A stretch of 64,000 bases of DNA from Nocardia higoensis (lineage in GTDB: Bacteria > Actinomycetota > Actinomycetes > Mycobacteriales > Mycobacteriaceae), in the NCBI RefSeq assembly GCF_015477835.1, contig NZ_JADLQN010000001.1, positions 2,852,001 through 2,916,000 on the forward strand, written 5' to 3'. Below the pieces are notes generated by a model. It ran no database searches, had not been told where the DNA came from, and worked only from the letters and a program-made list of their open reading frames with translations. This document shows, piece by piece, positions 8,485 through 18,478 of this stretch (position 1 is its first letter; every line of letters starts with the position of its first letter). The position numbers and the translations under genes are program-made.

Positions 8485-9663
8485 ATGCTGGACGACATGC
8501 GTGTGCGCGCCGACACCCCTGGCCTGCTGGCCGACCCCGACCTGGTCTTTCTCGACAGCGCGGGCTCCTCGTTGCCCCCGCGCGTGGTGCTCGACGCCCA
8601 ACTCGGGCACCTGCGGCGGGAAGCCGAGGTCGGCGGGTATCGGGCCGCCGCCGAACGCCTCGACGACCTGGCCGCGGTCAAGTCGGCCATCGGTGAGCTC
8701 ATCGGCGCCGACCCGGCCGATGTCGCGCTCAGCGACAGCGCCACCCGCTCCTGGTCCGACTTCTTCCACTCGGTGCCGCTCCGCCCCGGCGATCGCGTAC
8801 TCATCAGCGGCTCGGACTACGCCAGCAGTGCGATCGCCGCCCTGCACCGGGCCGCCGAGACCGGCGCGACGGTCGAACAGATTCCCGACGACGACACCGG
8901 ACAGCTGGATCTGGACGCCCTCGCGGCCATGGTCGACGAGCGAGTCGCCCTGGTCTCGCTGCTGCACGTCCCGACGAACGGCGGACTGGTGAACCCGGCC
9001 GCGGAGGCGACCGCGATCGCGCACTCGGTGGGCGCGCTGGTGCTGCTCGACGCCTGTCAGTCGGCCGGGCAACTCCCCCTCGACGTCACCGCGCTCGGCG
9101 TGGACGCGCTCTCGGTCACCGGTCGCAAATGGCTGCGCGGTCCCCGCGGTACCGGATTCCTGTACGTGCGACCCGATTCCACCGCCGGGCTCGTCCCGCA
9201 ACGCCTCGACCTGCACAGCGCGCAGTGGACCGCGCCGGACGCCTACGAACTCGCTCCCGACGCCCGGCGATGGGAATTCTGGGAGTGCGACGTGGCGGCC
9301 AGGCTGGGACTCGGCGCGGCCGTGCGCTACCTGCTCGACCTCGGCCCCGACGAGGTCTATACCGCCATCGCCGAGCGCGCCGCCTACCTGCGCGCCGCGC
9401 TGGCGGACCTGCGCGGGGTCACCGTGCGCGACAACGGAGTCCGGCATGGCGGCATCGTGTCGTTCACCGTCGACGGGTTCGAGGCCACCGAGGTGCGCGA
9501 TCGGCTCGCGGCCGAGAACATCACCCTCACCGTCAGTTTCGCCCACTCCACGTTGCTGGACATGACCGCGCGCGGGCTGCCCGCGGTGGTCCGGGCCTCT
9601 CCGCACTGCTTCGTGAGCTACCCGGAGCTGGACCGCTTCGTGCGCGCGCTGGCGGCACTGTAG
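8485..9663 (+). CDS. egtE: Ergothioneine C-S lyase (PLP-dependent)
   Basis: A 392-residue class V aminotransferase-fold protein that would cleave hercynylcysteine sulfoxide to ergothioneine. The PLP-binding pair is visible: Asp189 in LLDACQSAGQ and the Schiff-base lysine Lys215 in VTGRKWLRGPRGTGF. LDSAGSSLPP at the N-terminus is the family substrate loop. The function is assigned mostly from context: it stands head-to-head with egtA. In mycobacteria egtE is, from memory, co-directional with egtABCD, so the divergent arrangement is unusual. Its stop directly abuts the rnz start. Confidence 0.85.
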   Translation: MLDDMRVRADTPGLLADPDLVFLDSAGSSLPPRVVLDAQLGHLRREAEVGGYRAAAERLDDLAAVKSAIGELIGADPADVALSDSATRSWSDFFHSVPLRPGDRVLISGSDYASSAIAALHRAAETGATVEQIPDDDTGQLDLDALAAMVDERVALVSLLHVPTNGGLVNPAAEATAIAHSVGALVLLDACQSAGQLPLDVTALGVDALSVTGRKWLRGPRGTGFLYVRPDSTAGLVPQRLDLHSAQWTAPDAYELAPDARRWEFWECDVAARLGLGAAVRYLLDLGPDEVYTAIAERAAYLRAALADLRGVTVRDNGVRHGGIVSFTVDGFEATEVRDRLAAENITLTVSFAHSTLLDMTARGLPAVVRASPHCFVSYPELDRFVRALAAL

Positions 9664-10581
9664 ATGTCGCAGCGGGAACTGATCGTGCTCGGCACCGGCA
9701 GCCAGGTGCCGACCAAACAGCGCAACCACAACGGATACCTGTTGCGTTGGGGCCGCGAGGGGTTGCTGTTCGATCCGGGTGAGGGCACGCAGCGGCAGAT
9801 GTCCTTCGCCGGGGTCGCCGTCTCCGATCTCACCCACATCGCGTTGACCCACTTCCACGGCGACCACTGCCTCGGCCTGCCCGGCATCGTGCAGCGCATC
9901 AACCTCGACGAGGTCGCGCACCCCGTCGACGCCTACTACCCCGCGTCCGGCCAGCTGTTCTTCGACCGGCTGTGCGCGGCCAGCGCCTTCTACCACTGCA
10001 TCGACCTGCGACCGCACCCCATCGCCGCACCGGGCCCGCTCGACACCCCCGACGCGACGTTCGAACTGCGCGCGGTGCCGCTCTCGCATCCGGTGGAGGC
10101 GTTCGGCTACCGGCTCACCGAACCCACGCGCCGTCGGATGCTCCCCGATCGGTTGCACGACTTCGACATTCGCGGACCACGTATCGCGGAACTGCAGCAG
10201 GCGGGCAGCATCGTCGCCGGTGATCGCATCGTGACCCTCGACGAGGTGAGCGAGCCCCGTCCCGGCCAGAGTTTCGCCTTCGTCATGGACACCCGGCTGT
10301 GCCCGGGTGTGCTCGAGGCCGCCGCCGGGGTGGATATGCTGGTCATCGAGGCCACCTTCCTCGACGCCGAGGCCCATCTCGCCGAGGAGCACGGTCACCT
10401 CACCGCGGGCCAGGCCGCCCGCGTCGCCGCCGAGGCGGGCGTCCGCACCCTCGTCCTCACCCACTTCTCTCAGCGCTACCGCACGCTGGAGGACCACCGT
10501 CGCGAGGCCGAAGCGCACTTCTCCGGGGAGATATTCGTCGCCGAGGATCTGCAACGCATCCCCTTCCCCGCACGAGAGTGA
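9664..10581 (+). CDS. rnz: Ribonuclease Z (tRNA 3' processing)
   Basis: A 305-residue metallo-beta-lactamase-fold endonuclease that matures tRNA 3' ends. Zinc ligands are visible in [13 protein letters not shown] (HxHxDH, ~residues 60-70), FVMDTR (Asp) and LTHFSQRY near the C-terminus; GEGTQRQM is the family motif near residue 40. Full length for the short (RNase ZS) form. The ATG immediately follows the egtE TAG, so it is co-transcribed with and probably translationally coupled to egtE. Confidence 0.95.
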   Translation: MSQRELIVLGTGSQVPTKQRNHNGYLLRWGREGLLFDPGEGTQRQMSFAGVAVSDLTHIALTHFHGDHCLGLPGIVQRINLDEVAHPVDAYYPASGQLFFDRLCAASAFYHCIDLRPHPIAAPGPLDTPDATFELRAVPLSHPVEAFGYRLTEPTRRRMLPDRLHDFDIRGPRIAELQQAGSIVAGDRIVTLDEVSEPRPGQSFAFVMDTRLCPGVLEAAAGVDMLVIEATFLDAEAHLAEEHGHLTAGQAARVAAEAGVRTLVLTHFSQRYRTLEDHRREAEAHFSGEIFVAEDLQRIPFPARE

Positions 10582-10704
10582 GCGGCGGAGCGGCCCCTGG
10601 CAGTGAAGAATTCCGCCGAGTCCCTTCGCGACGCCGGAATCTCGTGAAATGCTGGGTGTTATGGCCGTTTTCGTCGAATCGCGCCGTTGCCAGGGGGTGG
10701 GCTG

Positions 10705-11154
10705 TTGAACTTCGATGCCGAACTCAATCCCGCAGAAGTGCAGATCGGGTATTACCTCGCGCAGCCCCCGGACGCCGTGTGGCGGGCGCTGACCGAACCC
10801 GACCTGCTCGCCGAGTGGCTCATGCGCCCCATCGGGTTCGCCACCCTCGTCGGCACCCATTTCATCTTCGAGGTCCCCACCGACCCGCCCGGTGAGGTGG
10901 CCAGCGAGGTGTTGCTCGCCCGGCCCGGCGAACAACTCACCCTCACCTGGGTCGACCTGCGCTCCGAACGGCCCGCGCGCTGGGTGCTGGACTGGAGCCT
11001 GGTCCCGCACGGCCGCGGCACCCGGCTGCTGCTCACCCACGGCGGCTTCGACATCGAGCATCCCCGGCAGAAGATGGCGCGCAACGCCATGGAGCGGGGA
11101 TGGCGCAGCGCGCTGGGGAAGCTGCGCACCGTGCTGGACCGCACCCAGAACTGA
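10705..11154 (+). CDS. SRPBCC / AHSA1-like domain protein
   Basis: A 149-residue START-like hydrophobic-ligand-binding fold. The pattern [28 protein letters not shown] at the start and [13 protein letters not shown] then [18 protein letters not shown] at the end is that of the activator-of-Hsp90-ATPase-like family. TTG 10705 is chosen as the start because AGGGGG lies seven bases upstream; an earlier TTG at 10687 lacks a ribosome site. The ligand is unknown. Such proteins are often partners of ArsR-type regulators, but none is adjacent here. Confidence 0.8.
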   Translation: MNFDAELNPAEVQIGYYLAQPPDAVWRALTEPDLLAEWLMRPIGFATLVGTHFIFEVPTDPPGEVASEVLLARPGEQLTLTWVDLRSERPARWVLDWSLVPHGRGTRLLLTHGGFDIEHPRQKMARNAMERGWRSALGKLRTVLDRTQN

Positions 11155-11324
11155 GGTGCTCGACCGGGCGAACGCACTCGGGCGTCCTGCGACCGGTGGG
11201 GCGCGTGTGGCCGGAACGGATATCCACGGGCAGCAGGGGGTTAACACGGGCGGGTGTCGCGCGGGATAGTTGGACGAGGCCGGTTCGCGGCGGTGGGCGC
11301 GGGGCCGGCAGAAGGAGTCCGACC

Positions 11325-12968
11325 TTGAGCAAGTTCACCGACGAGATGTACGCGACCGCGCTGAGCTCCCCCTACGGCCTGGTGACCGGGGAGCCGGACG
11401 CGCCCGTGCGGCATTCCTGGGGACAGGTCCACGCGGTCGCCCGGCGGATGGCGGGTGCGCTCGCCGAAGCGGGGATCGGGCGGGGCGATGCCGTCGGGGT
11501 GCTCGCGGGCATGCCGGTGGACATCGCGCCCGCCTGTCAGGCGGTGTGGATGCGCGGCGGGTCGATCACCATGCTGCACCAGCCGACGCCGCGCACCGAT
11601 CTGGCCTTGTGGGCACGCGACACCGAGACGGTGCTGCGGATGATCCGGGCCCGGGCAGTGGTGCTCGGCGCGCCGTTCGAGATGGCCGAACCGCTGCTGC
11701 GCGAGCGCGGCATCGCGGTGGTGACGCTGGAGCAGTTGCGCGCGGGCTCGGAGGTCGAACCGGTGGACACCGCCGAGGACGATGTCGCGCTGCTGCAGCT
11801 GACCTCCGGTTCGACCGGCTCACCGAAGGCGGTGCGCATCACGCACGGCAATTTCTACGTCAATGCCTACGCGATGTTCGACCGGGTGAAGTTCCGCCCC
11901 GACAGCGATGTGATGATCAGCTGGCTGCCACTCTTCCACGACATGGGCATGGTGGGCTTCCTCAGCGTGCCCATGCAGATCGGCGCCGAGGTGGTGTGCG
12001 TGACGCCGATGGACTTCCTGCGCAGACCGCTGCTGTGGGCCGAGCTGATCGACCGGTACCGCGGTACCGTGACCGCCGCCCCCAATTTCGCGTACTCCCT
12101 GCTGGCCCGCCGATTGACGCAGGCCGAACCGGGCTCGATCGATCTGAGCAGCGTGCGCTACATGTGGAACGGCGCCGAGCCCGTGGACGCGGACACCATG
12201 AACGCGCTGGCCCGAGCGGGTGCGCCGTTCGGCCTCGACCCGATGGCCCTGACCCCGGTCTACGGGATGGCCGAGACCACGCTGGCGGTCTCCCTCCCGG
12301 ACCCGGGCAGAGGACAGGTACTCGACGTGGTCGACGCCGATCTGCTCGAGGCGCTCGGCAAGGCCGTGCCGGTCACCGACCACGGTCATCATGGCACGGT
12401 GCGGCGCCTGCCCACCCTCGGCTATCTGGTCGATCACCTCGAAGGCCGAGTGGTCGACGCGGATCGCCATCCGCTGCCCACCCGTTCGGTCGGGGTGATC
12501 GAACTGCGCGGCCCCGCCGTCACCACCGGCTACATCACCGTCGACGGATTCGTGCCCGCCCAGGACGCCGACGGCTGGCTCGACACCGGCGACATCGGTT
12601 ACTTCACCGAGGACGGGCTGGTGGTGGTATGCGGGCGGGTCAAGGACGTCATCATCATGGGCGGGCGCAACATCTTCCCCACCGACGTGGAGCGCGCGGC
12701 GATGCGGGTGGCCGGAGTGCGAGCGGGCAACGCGGTCGCGGTGCGGCTGGACGCGGGGCAGAAACGGGAGAGTTTCGCGGTGGTCGTCGAGTCCAACGAC
12801 CACGAGGACGAGGAGGCTGTCCGGCGCATCGAGCGCGAGATCGTGCACGCGGTGTTCAGCGAGGTCGGGGCGCGGCCACGCACGGTCGCGGTGCTCGGTC
12901 CGGGGGCGCTGCCCAAGACCTCCTCGGGCAAACTGCGCCGGGCGGCCACCGCCGCACATCTGCGGTGA
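11325..12968 (+). CDS. pks16: Fatty-acyl-adenylate ligase, Pks16-like
   Basis: A 547-residue ANL-superfamily enzyme. Seen: the P-loop [83 protein letters not shown] and the C-terminal lysine region [12 protein letters not shown]. The HDMGM motif and overall order resemble fatty-acyl-AMP ligases and the M. tuberculosis protein named Pks16, which despite its name is not a polyketide synthase and also lies beside pth. The product could be acyl-AMP or acyl-CoA; the acceptor is unknown. TTG 11325 has GAAGGAG seven bases upstream. Confidence 0.85.
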   Translation: MSKFTDEMYATALSSPYGLVTGEPDAPVRHSWGQVHAVARRMAGALAEAGIGRGDAVGVLAGMPVDIAPACQAVWMRGGSITMLHQPTPRTDLALWARDTETVLRMIRARAVVLGAPFEMAEPLLRERGIAVVTLEQLRAGSEVEPVDTAEDDVALLQLTSGSTGSPKAVRITHGNFYVNAYAMFDRVKFRPDSDVMISWLPLFHDMGMVGFLSVPMQIGAEVVCVTPMDFLRRPLLWAELIDRYRGTVTAAPNFAYSLLARRLTQAEPGSIDLSSVRYMWNGAEPVDADTMNALARAGAPFGLDPMALTPVYGMAETTLAVSLPDPGRGQVLDVVDADLLEALGKAVPVTDHGHHGTVRRLPTLGYLVDHLEGRVVDADRHPLPTRSVGVIELRGPAVTTGYITVDGFVPAQDADGWLDTGDIGYFTEDGLVVVCGRVKDVIIMGGRNIFPTDVERAAMRVAGVRAGNAVAVRLDAGQKRESFAVVVESNDHEDEEAVRRIEREIVHAVFSEVGARPRTVAVLGPGALPKTSSGKLRRAATAAHLR

Positions 12969-13129
12969 ACCGCGACATAGTTACTCACGCGACGGACTCG
13001 CTTGCGGCATATCGTGATCCGACCCGGATCGCCAACCGTGCGGCGTCGCTATTCGTGCGGCATCGCGATCCGGCCTATGGTCGTTCCGACCTGGATCGCG
13101 ATCCGGCGACATCGGCAGTGCGGCCAGAG

Positions 13130-13711
13130 TCAGTGCAGTTGGTTCTGCGCGGCTTCCAGACCGAGGCGAAGCAGCAACTCCACGGCGTCGGCGGCCTGTT
13201 CGACGATCACCGGCACCTCCTTGCGCTCGGCGGCCGCGAACGGCTTGAGCACGAAATCCGCGGGATCCTGACGGCCGGGCGGACGCCCGATGCCTAACCG
13301 GACCCGTAGATAGTCCTTGGTGGTCAGCGCGGCGGAGACCGAACGCAGCCCGTTGTGGCCCCCCTCGCCGCCGCCCCGCTTGAGGCGCACCGCGCCGAAG
13401 GGCAGATCGAGCTCGTCGTGGACGACGATCACCTCGGTCGGCGGCACCGAGAAGAACTTCGCCAGCGCGGCGACCGGTCGGCCGGACACATTCATGAACG
13501 TGCGCGGTTTGGCGATCAGCACCTGACGCCCGTCCAGGCGCGCCTGGATCAGGTCGGCGCCGGATTTCTTGTGCACGGCGAAACGGCCGCCGACGCGCTC
13601 GGCGAGCGCGTCGGCGACCATGAAGCCGACATTGTGCCGGGTGCGTTCGTATTCGCCGCCCGGATTGCCCAGGCCGACCACGAGCGCGGGCCCGGTGGCC
13701 GGACCGGTCAT
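13130..13711 (-). CDS. pth: Peptidyl-tRNA hydrolase
   Basis: A 193-residue enzyme recycling peptidyl-tRNA released from stalled ribosomes. All signature blocks are present: [20 protein letters not shown] with the catalytic His of TRHN near residue 27, [21 protein letters not shown] and [12 protein letters not shown]. The length is standard. It follows rplY on the same strand with a 36-base gap, an arrangement typical of actinobacteria. Confidence 0.97.
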   Translation of the reverse strand: MTGPATGPALVVGLGNPGGEYERTRHNVGFMVADALAERVGGRFAVHKKSGADLIQARLDGRQVLIAKPRTFMNVSGRPVAALAKFFSVPPTEVIVVHDELDLPFGAVRLKRGGGEGGHNGLRSVSAALTTKDYLRVRLGIGRPPGRQDPADFVLKPFAAAERKEVPVIVEQAADAVELLLRLGLEAAQNQLH

Positions 13712-13747
13712 CGCTGTGTTGTCCGGTGTCGTCTCGTTTACGCCGAA

Positions 13748-14341
13748 TTACTCGGCGGACTCGCCCTCGGCGGCTTCACCTTCGGCGGCCTCGGCGGCGG
13801 GGGCGGCGATCACGTTGACGATCAGCAGCTCGGCGTCGCCGGCCAGGGTCACACCGGCGGGCAGCTCGAGCGAGCCCGCGGTGAACTGGGTGCCCGCCTC
13901 GGCGCCCTCGACGGAGACCTCGATGGTCTCGGGCAGGTTCAGCGCCTCGGCCTCGATGGACAGGGTGGTGGCTTCCTGGGTGACCAGGGTGCCGGGGGCG
14001 GCATCGCCGGTCACGGTGACGACGACGTCGGCGACGACCTTCTCGCCACGCTGGACGATCAGCAGGTCGGCGTGCTCGATGTAGCGGCGGATCGGGTGCA
14101 CCACAACGGACTTGGTGAGCGCCAGCTGCTTGGTGCCCTCGATGTCGAGGTTGAGCACCGCGTTCGTGCCGTGCTCACGCAGAATCGCGGCGAACTCCTG
14201 GGCGTTCAGCGACAGGTGCTTCGGCTCGGCCTGGTGGCCGTACAGAACGGCGGGCACGTTGCCCGCGCGGCGGGTGCGACGTGCGGCGCCCTTACCGAAC
14301 TCGGTACGGACGGAGGCTTCGAGGACCTTGACGTCGGACAT
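13748..14341 (-). CDS. rplY: 50S ribosomal protein L25 (general stress protein Ctc type)
   Basis: A 197-residue two-domain L25/TL5 protein that binds 5S rRNA. The N-terminal L25 part shows [24 protein letters not shown] and [21 protein letters not shown]; the C-terminal beta domain ([20 protein letters not shown]) is typical of the long form; the tail is acidic, Ala/Glu-rich. AGGAG stands 13 bases before the ATG at 14341. First gene of the rplY-pth pair. Confidence 0.96.
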   Translation of the reverse strand: MSDVKVLEASVRTEFGKGAARRTRRAGNVPAVLYGHQAEPKHLSLNAQEFAAILREHGTNAVLNLDIEGTKQLALTKSVVVHPIRRYIEHADLLIVQRGEKVVADVVVTVTGDAAPGTLVTQEATTLSIEAEALNLPETIEVSVEGAEAGTQFTAGSLELPAGVTLAGDAELLIVNVIAAPAAEAAEGEAAEGESAE

Positions 14342-14711
14342 GACTGGATCTACTCCTACGGCTCTTCCGGGCTGGTCAACAGTTCCCGACAGGGTGGGTG
14401 GCGCCCTGCATGGTGGGGTGGTCTACTCGTCGGGGCGAGGACCGAACATGGACGGCCGGAAGCCGCGCCGCGTCGATCACGGTGTCGCACACATGCGTCA
14501 CACGTCTGGAGGACACCCTCGCCGAGACAACCCGAACACCATACCTCGAGCGCGGCATCCGCCTTGAATCGGCTGGTACGCGAGATGCCTGACGGCGGTG
14601 GACGCACGCGGCAACGCCCCGACGGCCGCGCGGGCGGAGCGCGCGATTAGGCTGGCTCGGTTGTCCGCCCTGTCTTGTCCCCTCACCGATCCGCGCGAAA
14701 GGCTCCCCATC
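14342..14711. other. Intergenic region between rplY and prfC
   Basis: A 370-bp divergent promoter region. On the minus strand TTGACC lies ~40 bases before the rplY start and could be a -35 element. On the plus strand TAGGCT at 14648-14653 is a candidate -10 for prfC. A weak imperfect dyad (GTGTCGCA and TGCGTCAC around CACA, ~14479-14500) is visible. No further gene was recognised. Confidence 0.4.
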
Positions 14712-16355
14712 GTGACCGCCCCCGAAGACGTCGCCGCGCCCACCCCCCGCGGGCTGCCCGCCGAAGTCGCCCGGCGCCGCACCTTCGCGGTCATCTCGCA
14801 CCCCGACGCGGGCAAGTCGACGCTCACCGAGGCGCTGGCCCTGCACGCCAAGATGATCTCCGAGGCGGGCGCCATCCACGGCAAGGCGGGTCGCAAGTCG
14901 ACCGTCTCGGACTGGATGGAGATGGAGAAGGCGCGCGGCATCTCGGTCAGCTCCACCGCGCTGCAGTTCAACTACCGCGCCGCGGGCAGCGATGTCGACA
15001 GCGTCGTCAACCTGGTCGACACGCCCGGTCACTCCGACTTCTCCGAGGACACCTACCGGGTGCTGACCGCGGTCGACGCGGCGGTCATGCTCATCGACGC
15101 GGCCAAGGGCCTGGAACCGCAGACCCTCAAGCTCTTCCAGGTCTGCCGTCATCGCGGCATCCCGGTCATCACCGTCATCAACAAGTGGGACCGCCCCGGC
15201 CGCGCGCCGCTGGAACTGCTCGACGAGATCGAGGAGCGCATCGGCCTCACCCCGACCCCACTGTTCCTGCCGGTCGGTATCGCGGGTGACTTCCGCGGTC
15301 TGCTGCGGCGCGGCCCCGAGGGCGCGGCGACCGAATACATCCACTTCACCCGGACCGCGGGCGGGGCGACCATCGCCCCGGAGGAGTCGCTGACCCCCGA
15401 GCAGGCGCAGGCGCGCGAGGGCGAGGCATGGGCCACCGCGGCCGAGGAGAGCGAACTTCTCGCGGCCACCGGGCAGGACCACGACCAAGAGATGTTCCTG
15501 GCCGGACAGACCTCCCCGGTCATCTACGCCTCGGCCATGCTCAACTTCGGCGTACGGCAACTGCTGGAGACGCTGGTGGCGCTGGCCCCGGCGCCGGGTC
15601 CGCGCCTCGACATCGCCGGAGTGCCGCGTCAGACCACCGATCCGTTCAGCGCGGTCGTGTTCAAGGTGCAGGCGGGCATGGACACCGCGCACCGCGACCG
15701 CCTGGCCTTCATGCGCATCGTCTCCGGCGAGTTCGAGCGCGGCATGGTCGTCACGCACGCGCAAACCGGGCGGCCGTTCGCCACCAAGTACGCGCTGACC
15801 GTGTTCGGCCGGGAACGCTCGACGGTCGACACCGCCTACCCCGGCGACGTGGTAGGCCTGGTGAACGCGACAGCGCTGGCCCCGGGCCACACGCTGTTCG
15901 TGGACAAGAAGGTGGAGTTCCCGCCGATCCCCTCGTTCGCGCCGGAACACTTCGCGGTGCTGCGCGCGCAGAGCGCGGGCAAGTACAAGCAGTTCCGCAA
16001 GGCCATCGACCAGCTCGATTCCGAGGGGGTCGTCCAGGTGCTGCGCAACGATGTGCGCGGCGACGCCTCGCCGGTGCTGGCGGCGGTGGGTCCGATGCAG
16101 TTCGAGGTCGTGACCGCGCGCATGCTCGCGGAGTTCAATGTCGAGACCACGATGGAGCATCTGGGCTACTCGCTGGCGCGGCGCACCGACGCCGAATCCG
16201 CCGACGAACTGGGCCGCCAGCGCGGGGTGGAGGTCTTCACCCGCACCGACGGCGTGATCCTGGCGCTGTTCAGCGACAAGTGGCGGTTGCAGTACATCGA
16301 GAAGGAGCACCCGAAGCTCACCCTGGAGCCGCTGGTCGCCGCCGCCGACAACTGA
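14712..16355 (+). CDS. prfC: Peptide chain release factor 3
   Basis: A 547-residue translational GTPase that removes RF1/RF2 after termination. G motifs: G1 ISHPDAGKSTLTE, G2/switch I region ARGISVSSTALQF, G3 LVDTPGHSDFSEDTY, G4 VINKWD. The downstream blocks HTLFVDKKVEFPPIPSFAPEHF and GPMQFEVVTARM are RF3-specific and separate it from EF-G. GTG 14712 is chosen because GAAAGG lies just upstream and the protein then begins in register with known RF3. Confidence 0.95.
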   Translation: MTAPEDVAAPTPRGLPAEVARRRTFAVISHPDAGKSTLTEALALHAKMISEAGAIHGKAGRKSTVSDWMEMEKARGISVSSTALQFNYRAAGSDVDSVVNLVDTPGHSDFSEDTYRVLTAVDAAVMLIDAAKGLEPQTLKLFQVCRHRGIPVITVINKWDRPGRAPLELLDEIEERIGLTPTPLFLPVGIAGDFRGLLRRGPEGAATEYIHFTRTAGGATIAPEESLTPEQAQAREGEAWATAAEESELLAATGQDHDQEMFLAGQTSPVIYASAMLNFGVRQLLETLVALAPAPGPRLDIAGVPRQTTDPFSAVVFKVQAGMDTAHRDRLAFMRIVSGEFERGMVVTHAQTGRPFATKYALTVFGRERSTVDTAYPGDVVGLVNATALAPGHTLFVDKKVEFPPIPSFAPEHFAVLRAQSAGKYKQFRKAIDQLDSEGVVQVLRNDVRGDASPVLAAVGPMQFEVVTARMLAEFNVETTMEHLGYSLARRTDAESADELGRQRGVEVFTRTDGVILALFSDKWRLQYIEKEHPKLTLEPLVAAADN

Positions 16356-16392
16356 TCGGCGGACTCCCGGCCGCCCGAACCCGGCCCCGGGC

Positions 16393-17253
16393 TCAGGCGG
16401 TGTCGGATTCGCGGTAACCCGAGGTGGCGCGCGGATCGCGCTGGATCGAGGTCACTCCGTCCTCGTGCGCGATGATGCCCCAGCGGACCGAGGTCACCCG
16501 CAGGCTCGGCAGATCGCTGAGCGAGAGCACCACCTCGTAGGTGCGCTCGTAGCCGGTGTGGCTGATGCGCCACTTCCCGTCGTCGCAGCGGACGTAGCGA
16601 TCGGTGTAGTAGGCCGCGCCGCGCATCAGCAGGTTGTGTTCCGGGATGAGCACGGTGTCGGCGAGCAGCCAGGTGCCGGTCGCGGTGCCGCCGGTGATGT
16701 CGATCTCGGGGTGGTCGCAGCGATGCTCGGTGATGACGCGTGGTCCGAGGGTGTTGCGCAGGAAAGCCACGAACGCCTCGCGCGACTCGAATTGCAGGTA
16801 TTCGCTGTAGGTGGCGGTGGCCTCGGGGATCATGGTGTCGGCCAGGTCTTCCCACGACTTGGTGTCGAGGCTGCGCAGGTAGCGGTACTTGAGCCGGGTG
16901 ATGGCCGCGATCTCGGCGAAGGTGGCCAGATCGGTGGCGGCGGCGGCCTCGCGGGAGGCGGCGGTCTCGGAGAAGGCGACATCCTCGGGAGACAGACCAT
17001 CCTCGGAAGACAGACCATCCTCAGGGGACACGCCGTCCTCGAAAGAAGGGTCCGGCCGGCCGGAGTCCGTCCCGGCGGCGTCGGTCTCCGCGGCGTCGGC
17101 CCCGCCGAGGGTGGTGTCGGAAAACGATGCGGCGACCTCCGCCGCATCGGGTGGCCCGGTCGACCGATCGGAGCGCTCGCCGCGGGCGAAGATGTCCGCG
17201 ACCTCGCCCGGGTCCCGGTCGTGCTCGCCGTTGCGCTCCATACCATTCACCAT
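16393..17253 (-). CDS. SnoaL-like / NTF2-fold protein with disordered N-terminus
   Basis: A 286-residue protein. The C-terminal ~165 residues are a SnoaL-like cone fold (ITRLKYRYLRSLDTKSWEDLADTMIPEATATY, then GTWLLADTVLIPEHNLLMRGAAYYTDRYVRCDDGKWRISHTGYERTYE), a class with many small-molecule enzymes and ligand binders. The N-terminal ~110 residues are low-complexity and acidic with near-repeats such as SPEDGLSSEDGLSPED. The start could be ATG 17253 or ATG 17241, both in frame. No catalytic assignment is possible. It runs convergent to prfC with a short gap. Confidence 0.75.
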   Translation of the reverse strand: MVNGMERNGEHDRDPGEVADIFARGERSDRSTGPPDAAEVAASFSDTTLGGADAAETDAAGTDSGRPDPSFEDGVSPEDGLSSEDGLSPEDVAFSETAASREAAAATDLATFAEIAAITRLKYRYLRSLDTKSWEDLADTMIPEATATYSEYLQFESREAFVAFLRNTLGPRVITEHRCDHPEIDITGGTATGTWLLADTVLIPEHNLLMRGAAYYTDRYVRCDDGKWRISHTGYERTYEVVLSLSDLPSLRVTSVRWGIIAHEDGVTSIQRDPRATSGYRESDTA

Positions 17254-17371
17254 CCCATCGTCGGGACGCGGTACCGAGAGCCTTGCCCAGATCTGTATCA
17301 GATCGCGACCCGCGCCGGGCCACGGCCACCGCGCCGACCGCAGCCGCGATCAGTGGGTCACGATCGGAGGA

Positions 17372-18247
17372 TCACAGACCGAGCGAGAAACAGGTGCGGC
17401 AGAAATCCTCGCCGAACTCGGTGAGCCGGATACTCTTGCGCACGATCTTCGGCGCGCGGCCTGCCTTCTTCAACGCTTCTTCGACGATCGGCTGCACCTC
17501 GAGCACCATGTACCGGCTGAGCACCACCGGATCGTCGGAGGTGCGGGTGAGCCCGAGCCGGTTGAGGTTGATCAGATAGGAGCGGGCGCGGTCCGGGTAG
17601 CGCACCCCCGCCTGTTCCGGCACCGAGGTCAGATCGCCGCTGACCAGTTCCGAGCCGATGCCCAGCGGCCGGTTGGTGCGCACGTCCACCGAGGGCTGCG
17701 GGCCGTTGAGCGCCATGAAGCGCAACATCCGGGCTTCGTCGGGAGCCAGTTCGTCGAGGATCCTGTCGTAGGCCGGGTGCACGTCCTCGGTGAAGTACAC
17801 GTCCGCCGACCTGGCCAGCAGCGCGTCGCCACGGCGGCGCAATTCCGCGGTCGTCGCCGAGCGCAGGTAGGACCCCACCGGGATGGCCTGCTGATTGGGC
17901 CCGGAGGGGGTGGGTACATAGCTGACGATCTCGCGCACCGATCCCTCGGTGACGCCGAGCGCGCTGCGGGCGATCGAGCGCAGGGCATTGCCGGTGCGCT
18001 CGGCGATGTCGGCGGAGGACTCCCCGTCCAGGGCCGCCTTGGTGATCTCCTTGGTCACCTCGAGCGAGGTGTTCACCGCCCACTGGCTGCCCCGCACAGC
18101 GGTGCCCGCGGCGAGCCCGGCGGCGCGGAACACGCCGCGGATCAGCCTGGCCTCATTGCTGATCTGTCGCTGTTCGACGTCCGAACCGCGTTCGACCGAG
18201 CGGGAGCCGGCCCGGGCCACCCCCTGTGCGGTCCTGTCGTCTGCCAC
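17372..18247 (-). CDS. DUF4393 (Abi-alpha-like) family protein, copy 1
   Basis: A 291-residue protein. The block HPAYDRILDELAPDEARMLRFMALNGPQPSVDVR and the C-terminal YLINLNRLGLTRTSDDPV ... ITEFGEDFCRTCF-type ending (LTEFGEDFCRTCF) match, as far as I recall, the DUF4393/Abi-alpha family named after a lactococcal phage-abortive-infection protein. GTG 18247 follows a GGAG ribosome site. It is clearly paralogous to the gene at 19792, and the two bracket a DUF445 membrane protein. A phage-defence role is only an inference from the family name; such genes are widespread in Nocardia and relatives. Confidence 0.65.
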   Translation of the reverse strand: MADDRTAQGVARAGSRSVERGSDVEQRQISNEARLIRGVFRAAGLAAGTAVRGSQWAVNTSLEVTKEITKAALDGESSADIAERTGNALRSIARSALGVTEGSVREIVSYVPTPSGPNQQAIPVGSYLRSATTAELRRRGDALLARSADVYFTEDVHPAYDRILDELAPDEARMLRFMALNGPQPSVDVRTNRPLGIGSELVSGDLTSVPEQAGVRYPDRARSYLINLNRLGLTRTSDDPVVLSRYMVLEVQPIVEEALKKAGRAPKIVRKSIRLTEFGEDFCRTCFSLGL

Positions 18248-18325
18248 GTCAACTCCGAAGTATCGCCAAGTGAACGAATCCGCTCACAGATTATTGCCCG
18301 CACGCACCTCGCCGCGAACCCGACC

Positions 18326-18344
18326 GTCCGCATCGGAAGCGGAC
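18326..18344. promoter_or_regulatory. Dyad in the divergent Abi-alpha/DUF445 promoter region
   Basis: GTCCGC and GCGGAC form a 6-bp inverted repeat with a 7-base spacer, midway between the divergent GTG starts at 18247 and 18479. A TACTTT hexamer at 18423-18428 is a plausible -10 for the plus-strand pair. Confidence 0.35.
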
Positions 18345-18478
18345 ATTACCCTGTGCCGCGGACCACCCGCGTTCCGACACCGTAGGGCCGATCACAATGC
18401 GACCCGTTCCGCATGGTGGTGCTACTTTGAGTGCCCGGTGAGGAGGTGGTCACCGGAATTCCGCAGGAGGGTGTCGTC

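Noticed and set aside
7051..11247. A very long open minus-strand frame reaching far upstream of egtA
   Set aside because: Only the part from the ATG at 8364 encodes EgtA. The rest lies opposite egtE, rnz and the SRPBCC gene, which have clear domains, and reads as a high-GC antisense frame.
11325..12968. Polyketide synthase, as the name pks16 suggests
   Set aside because: Only an acyl-adenylating domain is present; no ketosynthase, acyltransferase or carrier domain.
12969..13129. A small gene or RNA between pks16 and pth
   Set aside because: Contains the twice-occurring TCGCGATCCGG and a short GATCCG/CGGATC dyad, but no convincing ORF or structured RNA; most likely a bidirectional terminator region.
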